DNA of 64,000 bases from Cycas panzhihuaensis (GCA_023213395.1 CM041465.1:112475741-112539740); one strand, 5' to 3'; shown: positions 18,188 to 30,219, counted from the stretch's first letter. Translations and numbers: made by a program. The notes: generated from the letters alone by a model not told the origin.

Positions 18188-21100
18188 TGGAATCACACCT
18201 CTAGGGGGGATCACTAGACTTGAACGAGATTAAGCTAAAATGACTAATGGTTTTGGTGGCTATGGACCTACAATAGTAAGGGAAAGAGATAACCCACAAA
18301 GGGTGTCTGTGCATCAGAATACAGGGTTGAGGACCCATAAGTAGTGCACAAACTCTTTTAGGGTAACTCCTCCTCGATTTGGAGTGACAGCTGTAAGAGG
18401 GATCTCCTCAAGTTCTCAAGTAACCTCAAATCGGGGCCCTCCCACCCTTGGATGGCTGAAGGAGAGAGGAAGGAAGTGAGAGAATAACTCCTCACATGAA
18501 GGGGTGACGAAGGGAATGATCCTTGGTAAGGAAGAAGAGAAACCCACATTTAAGCCTAAGGTGGATTGCAATGCAAGTAGACAAGGGAGCGGCTAGTTTC
18601 ACACACTAAGTGCCAACCCAAGGACTAAACCTAGGAGGTCTAGCTTAGGAAAACAAGGAAAGAAGGAGAAAACAACCTCAAGAGGAGGTGCTCTCAAGGC
18701 ACCAAACCTAAGGGGGTTCTAAGTATGATAGGTTGACAAAGGAGGTTGTCCTATGTTTGTCTTTGTCTTGTTGTGTGATAGAGAGAAACAAGGTAGAAAT
18801 ATAGTGCTTGCGTTTAAAAGAAATGATTTTAAAAAGAAAGAAGGCAATGCACTCTTTCTCTCTCTCTAGATGCAACCTCACTCTCTTTACTCTTTCAAAT
18901 GCAAAGAAATAAATCAAACAGATTGTCAAATAGGTGTAAAGCTCACGCAAGGGATGCAAAGCTATTTCATGATATGCAATGAGGTGATAAGAGTGTGCGC
19001 AGACGAGTGCCTAACCTACCTTACCTAAGTCTTGGTAGGGGTAAAGGCCTATATGAAAGAGTGTAACATATGGGGGATATATATACCAAAGTAAGGGACA
19101 TACACCTATTAGTACAGGTTGCTAAGATCCTCAACTATATAAGTTAAAATGGGCAAACATAGAACAATAAGTAAAGTGCAAAAATAACGCGAATCCTTTC
19201 ATTTTTATTTTGTCTAAGGGTATCCCAAAAAAAGGGATAAGGGTAAGAGTAAGAAGGCTAGGGAGAGAGATGTACCCAAAACTGTGATGGTCAGAGTAGC
19301 ACTACCCTCACCACTTTTGCAATCCTCACCCTTCTCCTTGTCACAGATGGCATAATGGATGGAATGTTGATGAAGAGAGGGGGCTTCCTTACCTTCCCCT
19401 AAAACCAAAGAAAAACAGAGATGCAGAGAGAGGAAATGTAAACACTAAAGCAACTTTACTTTACAATCTTTGAGTGCCAGAAAAATAACTATTAAGTGGA
19501 AGAGAAGCATACCTAGGATGAGGTCCTCGCTTACCCCAAATGCAAGGGAAACATGCACCAACTAAGCTTTCCATTTCCTGAGGGGTATCAAACACATGCA
19601 GGACAAGTATGCGAAAGGAAAAGTAGAAAAATGTGTTTAATCTCTATTGAAAGAAATGCATTCAATGTTAATGCTGTTCCTTATGTTGCATATATTATTA
19701 AATGTATGACGTGGGAGAAGGGGGGAAGAGAGAGAGGAGGAATGGTTAGCCTCAGAATGGCTAGCTCTACAAATTTAGGATGCTCCACATTGTTCCCAAG
19801 CACAAAGATGAAAGGGTAATAGGAATGAAATAACCTGATAATAAATGCAAACAAGTTTCTAAAAAAAATAAGAAAAAATGGCAAGATACGTTGCAAATGT
19901 TACCAATATTGCAAAAGTTACAAAGTGTAACTTTTGTAGGATTTTTACAAGAATTAAACCAAAACACAAGAGGGATATAGAGTGGGGTTGAAACTCCAGC
20001 CATGTAGGATCTGTGGCTAATTGCAAATACAACAATACATTGCTTACGCTACTGCTAGCAGAGATCTTCTCTTCAAGGGTTCTTTAGGGAACCAAGGGAG
20101 GTATGGAGAAGGAGAGGGGAGGAGAGAAGGAGCTTGCCCTTGAGGAGAAGGTATGTTGGGTGCAAGACCCTACCTATGGCTCTTCTCACTCTCTGTATAA
20201 CCCTCTTCTTTGCTACCTCCTTGAGGAACCCAAAGAGAACCAAGGGAGGAGTGTAGATAGGCCAAGAAGAAGGGAGGGCTTGCCTCCCATTACAATAGGA
20301 AGAAAGAAAGAAACTTGTTGCAGAAAATTTTGATAGAAGAGTATCTATGTTGCTTAAAAAAAGAAGGGAAAGCAAAGGACTGATTTGAGAGTACTGGTAA
20401 GGACAGATCTACTTGTCAAACCTGGTGAGGAAGAAGATCCTTTGGGGTTTACTGGAAGAAATCTTGGTGGTGCAATAAATGGAGATAAAACCTTAAGCAA
20501 CAAGGGAGATGTAGAGCTTGCTGAAGCATTTGAAGCATAATCTTTCCTTAGCTAGCCTCGTTGCAGACCTGCAACTTACATGTCTTGAGCTGCAAAAGGC
20601 TGGTGGATGGCTCGGAGCCAGGTGCAACAGAACTCAAGTCTGTTATAGGGCATTTTTGGAGAAGATAATAGTGAAAAGTGAATGAGAGAGAGATCAAATG
20701 AAGTGGATTTTAGGTTTTTAAACCCAACCCTTACTCAATCAAGTGATTAGGGTTTGCTATAAGTAAGAGTTAAGTCACTTCCACGTGGAAATTTCATAAT
20801 AAATATGAAATTAACTATGAGCATTTTAAAAGACAGTTGTTGATAGTTGCCCCGTGGTAAACTTAGTACTGCAGAGTTTATAGCGGTACCATGAACTTTA
20901 CCATGGTGTGGAAGAAACAAAGGAAAAGAGAAAAATGAGGGGGCCTAGAAGCTCCAGAAATAGGGAATCTTAGGCCCTAAGGAGGCATAGTATAGTGTTC
21001 AAGTGGTAAAAGGGGTTATGGGACTTAGAGGAGCCACAACATGCAAGCAATGATGGCAAAAAATTCCCAAAAGAGATACAAAGGTGGATGCGAGGTGATG

Positions 21101-21441
21101 ACCAAGCCTAAGCAAGGTGCTAGGGGTCATGTCTCACAAGCAGGTGATGTTGTATGAGCTTCAAAATACAAAAGGTACTTGGAGATGTCGTGGATACACT
21201 GTAGAGGGTTGTAGAGTACTATAAGATATGTATCCCTAGATTTTCATAAGCTAAAAAGATGTTAGGATGCAATATGGTCAAGCAATGAATGCATAGTGAT
21301 CATGCTATCAATCGATCAAAATGCAATGCAAGTAAAGTAACTCAATCCACCTTTTCTAAAACTGACAAGGGTAGGTATAGAAGCGTACCTAAACTTACTT
21401 GATTCGACTCACCCATGTCCATTCCCGATAGCTAGAAAACA
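18188..21441 (-). repeat. Gypsy-A 5' LTR, 3254 bp
   Basis: Ends identified by matching Gypsy-B: on the minus strand it begins TGTTTTCTAGCTATCGGGAATGG at 21441 (as Gypsy-B TGTTTCC...) and ends GTGTGATTCCA at 18188 just before the primer site. It contains small ORFs with no recognisable protein. A short palindrome (ACCATG/CATGGT) is at 20888-20907. Confidence 0.85.
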
Positions 21442-21980
21442 CTAGTAAATATGCTCTATTATATGAACCCAATGTAGAAATTAAACTTTACGTATACATA
21501 GACTTAGACTTCAATAGAGATAAAGACATAAGAAGATCCACATATGGGTATGTAACATTTCTTTGAGCAACACCAATTTCATGGAGATCTAGATGGCAAA
21601 AGATAGTTGTAAACTTAACTACTGAAGCCAAATATATTATTGCTTCTAACATAAACAAAGAGACAATATGGCTTAAAAAAATATTAAATACATTAAATGT
21701 CACCCAAGCAAGTTCTACTAGCATACATCTAGATAATCAGTGTGTAATCTATATAGCTAAAAATCTTGTATTTCACTATCATACCAAATACAAAAGTTCA
21801 TAGGATTAGAGAATTAGTTCATGGTGGTATAATTCAATTGTAGTACTACCCCATAGTAGATTAAGTGGCTGATATCTTCAGTAAACTACTATAAAAGATA
21901 AAGTTTAAATAGTTTCGAAGGCATCTCGACCTTAGGGCGTCCATGTCTAACTAATTGAAGAAGATAATAATAGGGCTATA
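21442..21980 (+). pseudogene. Copia-II RNase H remnant and start of 3' UTR
   Basis: Nucleotide copy of Copia-I 16470-17005: ATATGAACCCAAT, GGGTATGTAACATTTCTT, ATTATTGCTTCTAA and GATAATCAGTG blocks in order, with many stops. It is cut on the left by the Gypsy-A LTR at 21441 and on the right, near 21980, by the composite insert. It resumes at 35295. It belongs to the same family as Copia-I but is an older insertion. Confidence 0.8.
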
Positions 21981-21997
21981 TGAAGGAGCTAAACCTA

Positions 21998-22009
21998 GCT
22001 CCGATACCA
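21998..22009 (-). other. Primer binding site next to the Fragment X LTR
   Basis: Minus-strand TGGTATCGGAGC, two bases after the LTR 22012-22380; tRNA-iMet type. It overlaps an inverted repeat GGAGCT/AGCTCC (21985-21990 and 21997-22002). Only about 17 bp of internal sequence remain before Copia-II resumes. Confidence 0.65.
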
Positions 22010-22011
22010 AA

Positions 22012-22380
22012 TGAGGGATTATAAAATGATGGAGACAGAGTAGAGTATAATCACATAGTCAAAACAGTGTAGCATAAATACATAAGCCTTTATATTCAAT
22101 CTATCTTTGAGTGAGTACATAGCAAACTCCAAATGTAGGCAGTGTCTAAAGATACCAAGGTTGCACACCTCTCTAAATATATAATTTAGAGGAGGAGGAA
22201 AACTTCTCAACCCCTAGAATTCAAGCAATAATAAAATATTGCATAACATAACTCAAATTAACTTTAACCTTGTCTTATACTTACCTTCACATGTGAGCAC
22301 CCATATGTGTAAATTGGTGGGAGTGGGGTGTGCACTCCTATATGAAAGGTGGGAGTAGGGTGATGATCACTAACCCCAAC
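22012..22380 (-). repeat. LTR of Fragment X, about 370 bp, split by Copia-III
   Basis: On the minus strand it begins TGTTGGGG and ends AATCCCTCA. Copia-III inserted within its first six bases, so one base and the polypurine tract (30220-30230, AAGGGGGAGAA) lie beyond 30213. It is therefore preceded by a polypurine tract and followed by a primer site. An ordinary LTR has only one of the two. Confidence 0.65.
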
Positions 22381-22716
22381 TGTTAGGAATAATCTCAATG
22401 TTCGTGCACCAGAGCGCTTAGGGCCCTTCAAAGCCACCTTTGAGGGCCCCTAGGGCACCTTGAGCCGTTCAATAGCCGCTCGGACCGACCATTCATTTGA
22501 GGTACGTATCACCGTTATTTATTTTTAATATTTTTTCAAACTAACCTTAATTGTTGTGCAGCTAGGGTGATGGCGCCCGACGCCTCCCCGAATTCTCTAT
22601 TTAAGGGTTGGGAATACCTCCCTGGTGTTTATTAACACCGCTATTCTATTGGAAATTGCCATTGTACTCAAGATGAGAACGCCGTGATGTCCTGCTCTGC
22701 TCCTCCAGCTCCATCA
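22381..22716 (+). repeat. Copia-III 5' LTR
   Basis: 336 bp; TATA-like TATTTAA at 22598-22604. Partner at 29878-30213. Confidence 0.92.
22598..22604 (+). promoter_or_regulatory. TATA-like element of Copia-III LTR
   Basis: TATTTAAGGG, conserved without change in the 3' LTR, about 218 bp into the LTR. Confidence 0.45.
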
Positions 22717-22718
22717 CT

Positions 22719-22731
22719 TGGTATCAGAGCC
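22719..22731 (+). other. Copia-III primer binding site
   Basis: TGGTATCAGAGCC two bases after the 5' LTR, the standard tRNA-iMet-complementary site. Confidence 0.9.
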
Positions 22732-25637
22732 ACGGTGATGCTATTGTCTATTTCTGGTTTTAGTTGCTCAAACATCTGATGAAACATATCTATATGACTG
22801 CTCGTTGAGATTCTGGCGAGCTCACCTATCCGCTGGAGAAGACGGATCTGAATTTCATCCGCTGTGAAGAAAGTTCTCCCGCTCAGAAGTTTGCTCTCCA
22901 TATAGAAACTAGGTTCTTCATTTCCTATTTTATTTTCAACTAAATAAATGTTTTGATATAGGTCTTTTACTTTGTACTTTGATCTTTTGCACTGGATTAT
23001 TAGCTATCCTCATATCTATTGTATAGTTTTCATATATTATCTATGCCATTATATTATTCATTACTAGCTTTATACCTATTGTCTCCTTGCATCCTATGCC
23101 TCCCGTGTGAAAATTGCTGTTTGTAAGCCGCCTCTCTATCTTCAGGTTCAGGCTCCCGTCTACTCATCTTTGCATACCTGCACGCATCGGCGTGTTAGTC
23201 TACTCAAGTCTACTCATCTTGTCATCTTGTCTGTTCACTATTGCTTCGCCGTTGCATTTTCGTTCATTATTGTATTTACGTTGCCATTTATTATATGTTT
23301 GCATTTATTATTAATTGTGTTATATTTCCGTTTATATACTTTGCATTGCATTTTGTGATATTATTCATTTTTTATTTATTATATATTTTAAAATTTAGTT
23401 TAAAGGGTTGAAGTTCTATTTTTTAATTCGATGAGCGAGTTCACCCTCCTGGCATCAGAGGTCTATGTTATCTGACTGGTCTTGGGTTCAATCCCAGTTC
23501 AGTCCTTCTTTAGACCCAATTTTAAGAAAGTTTTTTAATTTTAAACTTTATTTTTTTCTAAATTTTAATTTTCATTGAGTTATTGGTGGTTTTGTAGCCA
23601 TAACTTCTCTTTGGCTCATCAATTTCAGACGAAACCTACGCCAATAGATCAAAAATTTTCCGTACACCGATTTCGACTGGTCATAAGACCAAATTGGTGT
23701 CCATTTGACCTTGTTTCGACCTTTTTAACATTGGGCTTTCAAAATTTTAGCAGTTTTTACATTTTTAACAAAATCGGTTTTAGAACTGGTTGTCATTTAT
23801 TTCTGGTAAACTGTTTTATACTCAAATTTTCTCTATAGTGATCTACATCGTATAGAATTTAATACCCACTTTTTATTTTAATTTTTGAGTTCATCTCTAT
23901 TAATATTTTAATCGTTAAAATAAGGAATTTAGTTGTTTTTGCCTATTTTTTAACATTCTCCATAAAGACACTTGTTATATTTTTCACTATAACTTTTGCA
24001 TTTTATATCAGATTTCAATTCCGTTAGCTTCGTCGAGAAGCTGACTCATTTATCTTTATTGTGATATATTTTTCTATACATTTTGACACATTTTTCTTAT
24101 ATTTCAAATCAGTCAAAGTTGAAGTATCTCATTGCCCTACATCTGTTGTTTTGTTACACTTTTTTAATATATTTTTCAAAATTTTCAAATTGAAAGAACA
24201 TTGATTACTTCATAAATAATATTTGATCATTTGTTCAACTTTTTCTAAAGATTAATTAGTATTTTTATGCAATTTTTGCCTACCCTGCTCCTGTTAGGCT
24301 CCATAAGGAGGTTCATATCTTTGCATTATTCAAATTGTGATTTATTGGTACCCATTTTCAAAACCGTTTATTTCATTGGATTCACATCTCATCAATCTAT
24401 ATATTGATAAAATTTTAAGCTATTTTGACATTATTCAATATAGTTTTTCAATCTGTTAAAGTTGAGCATATACATACATCCTAACAAGCTTGTCTTCTTT
24501 CAAAATTTTAAAGAAAATTCTAGTTCATATTTCTTTGTTTACTTAAAGTTTCTACTTGATCTTTCTACAAGCTTTTTATATTGTTTTGAATCAGCATTTG
24601 TTTATAAGGCAATATATATTTTTTTTCAAAGAAAAGTTATTCTTATATAAACAGGATTTTTTTTACATTAAAGATTTATATTACTCATTTGAGAAATTGG
24701 CATCTTTTGAAAACTATTTATTCACAAAAGTTTATTTCAAATCTTGCATAAGTGAAAGTTTTAAGCATCATTACTTTCTTATTGATCGTTTTACTTTAAA
24801 AAGTGTATCAAAGTTTTTGAAAAATATCATCTTTCTTGCACTTATAAAAGGAAAATTGCATTTCTTTTCAAAGGCATATTACATTTGTTTGAAAGACATT
24901 ATATTTTTTTTGAAAAAAAGCAAAAAGAGTTTTTTGTAAAAGTTTTCATTTCATCTTGCTTATAGCATTTTTTTGTTATTAAAGGAATTTTTCTTTTTCT
25001 AAGCAAGACCACATTGCTAAATAGATTAGTTTCCACATTAAATAAGATAATTTTGAATTGAACCACACTTTTTTCCAGCCTTGCAAGGGGAACAGTTAGG
25101 ACCCCTGAAGTTACCACCCCGCACACGCTAATCGACCTACTCATATTGGATGAGGATAGCCATTAGCTATCAGGTGTATACGGTGGCAGGCTGAGGTACA
25201 GAACCTTTTCATTTTATGGTGTTTGGAGACCAAGGCTAGACCTGGAGAGGGTAAGTGCCTTGGTTCAAGAACCTTCACCGCTAGATCTGTCGTTAGGCAT
25301 AAATCCGCAAGGTGTGGACCAACAATTGTGGGGTGTCAAAGCCTTCTTAGCGACCCACGTCTTGAGGTATATAGAGCCTAGTTCGCACCCAGATAAAGGA
25401 TCCCTATTTTGCCATCTGTGGGTAGGCACCATTATCGATGTAATAGAAGAAGGTTGCCCTGGAGAAACATAAACTTAGAGCCTAGTAGCCTTTCTAGGTC
25501 CTAGTTCATTTGTTCAAACTTTTGAAAACCTTGGGATATATATTTGGAAATAATTTCTTTCATTTAAGTTCTTTCAAATTTTTACATTCAAATATTTTTT
25601 ATTGTATTTATCACATTTTATACAACTTTAATTTAAA
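22732..25637 (+). other. Copia-III leader, 2.9 kb, noncoding
   Basis: Unusually long for a copia element. AT-rich; recurring CAAAGTTGA-like blocks (24112, 24452). A tRNA-like pair of boxes occurs at 23450-23461 (TGGCATCAGAGG) and 23485-23495 (GGTTCAATCCC). The last 550 bp (25075-25480) are less AT-rich and include a 70-codon ORF (25260-25472) with no recognisable motif. The part 23380-24480 resembles Fragment Y. Confidence 0.5.
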
Positions 25638-26830
25638 ATGACGTCTAGTTTTGGGAATATGATTATTCCTAAATTTGATGGAAATAATTTTCTTAACTGG
25701 AGTAGGAGGATGAGGCCCATCCTCATAGCAAATGAAATGTGGGATATAGTAAAAACCGGTTACAATGACTTAGGATCAAATCCAACTGATACTGAAAAAG
25801 CTATGTACAAAGAAAATGTCAAAAAAGATAATGAAGCATTAGCTCTTATTTTTTGTGCATTGGAAAATCATGTTTTCCCACGAGTTAGTGAATCCATTAA
25901 GTCCAAAGAGGCTTGGGATACTTTACAGCTTATATACGAAGGGGCCGCGTCCTCTAAATTACAAAACTTAAGAAGTAAGTTCGAAAATTTACGTATGATG
26001 CCTCATGAATCAATAACTGAATTTATGACCAAGATTCAAGATATAGTTAACCAAATGAGGTCCCTTGGGGATACCTTAACCGAACAAAGAGTAGTTGAAC
26101 GAATCCTTCGATGTGTAGGAGCCGTTAGACGTTTTGAAATGGTAGCTACTAGTATTAGTGTATCTAAAGACCTAAGTACCCTCAAAATAGAACAACTTAC
26201 TGCTATGCTCATGTCCATAGAAGAGCAACAAGCTGCCAATGAAACTTTAGAACATGCATTTGCTACAAAGGCCAACATTCAACCTAACCCTCAACATGGC
26301 ACCTCAAAACAAAACGAATCTCCTCTAAGGAGAAAAGATGAAAACCCTAGAAATGAAACTAGACAAAATCCTCCATGATACCAAGCTCCTCATAATAGAC
26401 AAGGACGACCCCCACAACATGAAAACTCTCCAAGACATTCGAACACTCAAAGAAACCCAAACCAATGAAGACAAGTTGAAAATCATTCTTGTTGTCCTCA
26501 TTATCATGGGAACCCACAACCTTCTAGAACACCTCAAAACTATCGTGACCAACCAAGAAATAATCATACTCAATTCTATGAGGAAAGGGGGAGACCTTTC
26601 AACCTTGATCGCTCTCCACCAAGGAATCGAAATCTTAGTTATGGAAAAAGAGATCAACTATATTGCACTTATTGTCATAGAAATGGTCACACTGAAGATA
26701 AGTGTTTTTCAAAACATGGACCACCCCTAGAGGACATGTGTCAAATACATCGTAATCTAAAATCAACAATAGGTTATTTCTATCTAGTTTTTCACCCTCA
26801 AGAAGATGACGATAGTTGGTACATTGATTA
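25638..26830 (+). pseudogene. Copia-III gag and start of protease
   Basis: Gag begins MTSSFGNMIIPKFDGNNFLNW (25638-26378), with KKDNEALALIFCALENHVF and AWDTLQLIYEGA, the usual UBN2-like copia gag, 246 residues open. After a frame change there is an intact zinc knuckle YCTYCHRNGHTEDKCF near 26658-26705 (C-x2-C-x4-H-x4-C). Then DDSWYID near 26808, the protease start, where one base is missing in the D-S-G codons, so the active site is out of frame. Gag packages the RNA. Confidence 0.85.
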
Positions 26831-27230
26831 GGTTGTTCCACCCACATGACCCATAAAGAACAATTATTTCAAACTTTGGATACAAATAAGAAAGGGTCTA
26901 TTATGTTTGGAGACAACACTTCTCACAAATCGATTGGAAAAGGTAACATTGCCTTATTGACTGATAGTGGTGAATACAAATATTTAAATGATGTTCTATA
27001 CGTCTCCGCTTTAAGGAAAAACTTACTATCGGTAGGACAGATGATGGGACAATATTATAAAATAATTTTTGACAACGGTGAATGTGTCATTAAAGACAAA
27101 CGACAAAATGAAGCTATTATTGCTAGGGGTATCATGACTAAAGATCGTTTATTTAAACTTACTATCACCCCCTCAGATACATATGCCCTTAGAACCACAA
27201 CTACTATGGATAGTGACCTATGGCATTGAC
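26831..27230 (+). pseudogene. Copia-III protease, remainder, and pre-integrase part
   Basis: Open from MTHKEQLFQTLDTNKKG (26846) through MFGDNTSHKSIGKGNIALL and VLYVSALRKNLLSVGQM to DSDLWH at 27229. These are the usual protease C-terminal motifs and the start of the GAG-pre-integrase domain. A stop follows LWH. The missing base just before this frame disrupts the D-S-G site. Confidence 0.8.
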
Positions 27231-28110
27231 GTTTTGGTCACCTTAATTATACAAGTTTAGTCCTTATGAAAAGATTAGATATGGTTAATGGCTTGCCCCC
27301 TATTGATGTTAATAAAGAGTTGTGTGAGGGATGCCTTCTTGGAAAACATCATAGAGAAAGTTTTCCAGACTTTAGCCATCGGGCATCTGCCCCTCTTCAA
27401 CTCATATACATAGATATTTGTGGCCCAATGGCCACTCCCTCCTTGGCAGGTGCCAAGTATTTCCTTACATTTATTGATGACTTTACAAGAAAGACTTGGG
27501 TGTTCTTTCTCAAATACAAATATGATGCTTTCGACCACTTTGTTGACTTCAAAACCTTTGTTCAGCGACAAAGTGGATATCATATCCTCTTCTTAAGATC
27601 ATATAATGGGGGAGAATTTACCTCTAATATCTTCAAGGATTACTATATCCAACATAGGATTAGGCGACAACATACCAACCCCTACACCCCACAACAAAAT
27701 GGTGTAGCTGAAAGGAAAAACAGAACTATCATAGAAATGGCACGTTGTATACTTAAATATAAAAACTTAGGCCATGAATTTTGGGCTGAAGCAGTCCATA
27801 CCGCAGTCTACTTACTTAATCGATGTTCCACAAAAGCCGTTAGGGGGAAGACACCAGAAGAAGCATGGACAGGTTATAAACCTAGTATTCGTCACCTTAA
27901 GGTATTTAGCTGTTTAGCCTATGCCCACATCCCTGACCAAAGAAGAACCAAATTAGATGATCATAGTGTAAAATGTATCTTTATTGGATATAGTGAATCA
28001 TCAAAATCTTACAAAGTTTATAATCCCAAATCTTGAAAAGTTATACTGAGTAGGGACGTCAAATTTCAAGAAGACACCTACTATCAAAATAATCACAAAC
28101 AACAAAAGGA
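27231..28110 (+). pseudogene. Copia-III integrase
   Basis: FGHLNYTSL and CEGCLLGKHHRESF, then YIDICGPMATPSLAGAKYF and TFIDDFTRKTWVFFLKY. The second catalytic motif reads RSYNGGEFTSNIF, with Tyr for the Asp of DNGGEF. TPQQNGVAERKNRTI has the catalytic Glu. Then PEEAWTGYKPSIRHLKVFS and IFIGYSESSKSYKVYNP. 256 residues are open (27266-28036). Apart from a stop, the Asp to Tyr change would abolish catalysis. Confidence 0.9.
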
Positions 28111-29340
28111 CATTACTATTAAGTTTAATGCATCAAATACATCCAAATATGTGCCTCCTATGTGGAGAAACTCTCCAGAAACTACTAGGGAAACAATATC
28201 ACCTCAACCACCATCACAACCCCTACCCAAATGGGTTCAACGCAACCATGACTTAGGAAATATATTAGATACCAATAGAAGATCTACATGTTCACACAAA
28301 GTTAACTTTGCTCTAATGAGTAAGTTACTTGAAAGTCATGAGCCTCAAACCTTTGGTGAGGCTAATCAACATGAGTGCTGGCAAAAAGCCATGCAAGAGG
28401 AATACAAATCTATCGTTAAAAATGATACTTGGGAACTTGTAGACTTACCACCAAGGAAGAAAGCCATTGGAACCAAATGGGTCTATAAGACTAAGTTCCA
28501 CTCTGATGGATCAATTGATAAATATAAAGCTCGTTTAGTTGCCAAAGGATATGCCCAAAGAGAAGGCATAGACTATACTGAAACATTTGCCCTAGTTGCT
28601 AGAATGGAGTCAGTTCGCATGATAATAAGTTTAGCCGCCCAAATAGGTTGGCCTGTTTATCAAATAGACGTAAAAAGTGCTTTTTTAAATGGTTATATCC
28701 AAGAAGATATCTATGTCTCTCAACCCCTCGGTTTTGAAGTCAGGGGGGAAGAAAACAAAGTGTATAAGTTAAAGAAAAAGATATGGTCTAAAACAAGCAC
28801 CTAGGGCTTGGTATTCTGATATAGACACATATCTTAAAGATCAAGGGTTTGAAAGATCTCAAGCAGATCCAAACCTATACACCAAAATTAAAGGAAATTT
28901 GATATTGATCGTAGGACTTTACATAGACGACTTAATTTATACCAGAAATGACTCCCAACTTTTAAGTCAATTTAAAGAAGCTATGTGTAAGAAATTTGAA
29001 ATGACAGACTTAGGCCTTATGCACTACTTCCTAGGATTGGAAGTGTGGCAAGATAAACAAGGAATATTTATCTCCCAATGTAAATATATATTAGACCTTC
29101 TACAAAGATTTAATATGACAAACTGTAAACCATTATCAATACTAGCAGAAATTGGAATTAAACTCTCTAAGACAGATGACTCAACTTCAGTTGATCCCAC
29201 TCACTATAGACAACTAATTGGTAGCCTACTTTATTTAACCTCTACTCGACCTGATATAATATATTCTATAAGTGTTGTATCTAGATTTATGCAGGACCCA
29301 AAGACATCTCATCAAGTAAGTCGCTAAAAGAATCCTCAGA
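28111..29340 (+). pseudogene. Copia-III reverse transcriptase
   Basis: Linker, then EEYKSIVKNDTWELVDLPPR, IGTKWVYKTKFHSDGSIDKY, ARLVAKGYAQREGIDY, YQIDVKSAFLNGYIQEDIYV (28151-28804). A frameshift follows in the YGLKQAPRAWY region. Then LIVGLYIDDLIYTRND with the catalytic DD, and GLMHYFLGLEVWQ, LIGSLLYLTSTRPDI (28899-29327). RVT_2 family. Mostly intact apart from the frameshift. Confidence 0.9.
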
Positions 29341-29868
29341 TACCTTAAAGGGACTTTAGACTTTGGGTTATACTACAAACCTACATCCGAGTTTCTGTAA
29401 TCGGTTATCTGATTCAGATTGGGTTGGTGATGTCGATGATAGAAAATCTACCTCAGGTTATGCATTTAGTATGGGATCAGCAGCAGTAGCTTGGAGTACA
29501 AAGAAACAAAATACCATTTCCTTATCCACAGCCGAAGCAGAATATAAAGCCGCAGTGTTAGGAGCCTGTGAATCAATCTGGTTAAGAAGACTCTTACAAG
29601 ATTTTCAAATTAAACAGCAAGGTCCCACTAAAATTTGGTGTGATAATCAGAGTGCTATTCAAATGACAAAAAATCCAGTATTCCATGGCAGAACAAAGCA
29701 TATTGAAACTCAATACCACTTCATTCGGGAACTTGTACAAGCAGAAGAGATAGAGTTGACTTATTGTAACACCAAAGATCAAACAACGGATATTTTTACA
29801 AAGGCTTTGGGAAAAATTAAGTTTGAGAAATTCAGAGATGATTTAGGAGTCATACACATTGGGCTTAT
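29341..29868 (+). pseudogene. Copia-III RNase H
   Basis: SDSDWVGDVDDRKSTSGYAF, KKQNTISLSTAEAEYKAA, WCDNQSAIQMTKNPVFHGRT and DQTTDIFTKALGK are all present in one open frame (29363-29950) with the expected D, E, D and D. A frame change precedes it. The frame runs formally into the LTR. Confidence 0.9.
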
Positions 29869-29877
29869 GGGGGAGAA
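29869..29877 (+). other. Copia-III polypurine tract
   Basis: GGGGGAGAA immediately before the 3' LTR. Confidence 0.8.
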
Positions 29878-30213
29878 TGTTGGGAATAATCCCAATGTTT
29901 GTGCACCAGAGTGCTTAGGGCCCCTCAAAGCCACCTTTGAGGGTCCCTAGGGCACCTTGAGCCGTTCAATAGCCGCTCGAACTGACCATTCATTTGAGGT
30001 ACGTATCACCGTTATTTATTTTTAATATTTTTTCAAACTAACCTTAATTGTTGTGCAGCTAGGGTGATGGCGCCCGACGCCTCCCTGGATTCTCTATTTA
30101 AGGGTTGGGAATACCTCCCTGGTGTTTATTAACACCGCCATTCTATTGGAAATTGCCGTTGTACTCAAGACGAGAACGTCATGATGTCCTGCTCTGCTCC
30201 TCCGGCTCCATCA
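29878..30213 (+). repeat. Copia-III 3' LTR
   Basis: 336 bp, partner of 22381-22716; followed by CTAAC, the target-site copy. Confidence 0.92.
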
Positions 30214-30219
30214 CTAACA

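Larger units (their letters stand above)
1..21441 (-). mobile_element. Gypsy-A: Tat/Ogre-like Ty3/gypsy LTR retrotransposon, 3' end outside window
   Basis: Reading right to left: 5' LTR (18188-21441), primer site, gag, protease, a long linker, RT, RNase H, integrase, then a non-gag-pol region with a gene on the opposite strand, running off the left edge. The order PR-RT-RH-INT is that of Ty3/gypsy. The 3.25-kb LTR, long spacers, gag type (a PKLNGTSSQDPTEH-like core) and the extra 3' coding region point to the Tat/Ogre branch. It matches Gypsy-B in every domain in the opposite orientation. It is interrupted by Copia-I and a TRIM. Many stops and frameshifts make it non-autonomous now. The 3' LTR, and probably an aRNH as in Gypsy-B, lie left of base 1. 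The LTR start abuts Copia-II RNase H sequence at 21442, so it inserted into that older copia. Confidence 0.8.
22381..30213 (+). mobile_element. Copia-III: most complete Ty1/copia element in the window
   Basis: LTRs of 336 bp each (22381-22716 and 29878-30213), both TGTT...CCATCA, no indels and about 16 differences by eye, all transitions (about 5%). Target duplication CCAAC/CTAAC with one transition. Primer site 22719-22731, a 2.9-kb leader, gag, protease, integrase, RT and RNase H, then a polypurine tract. Long open stretches remain but a frameshift in the protease active site, stops and a lost catalytic Asp in integrase make it defective. It is the youngest datable insertion here by LTR divergence. 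Confidence 0.92.

Noticed and set aside
24462-24939. Phe/Lys/Tyr-rich ORFs in the Copia-III leader
   Set aside because: A product of A/T-rich sequence; no motif, and the related Fragment Y does not keep the frame.
25260-25472. 70-codon ORF before Copia-III gag
   Set aside because: Considered as an extra leader ORF, but there is no second copy to test protein conservation.
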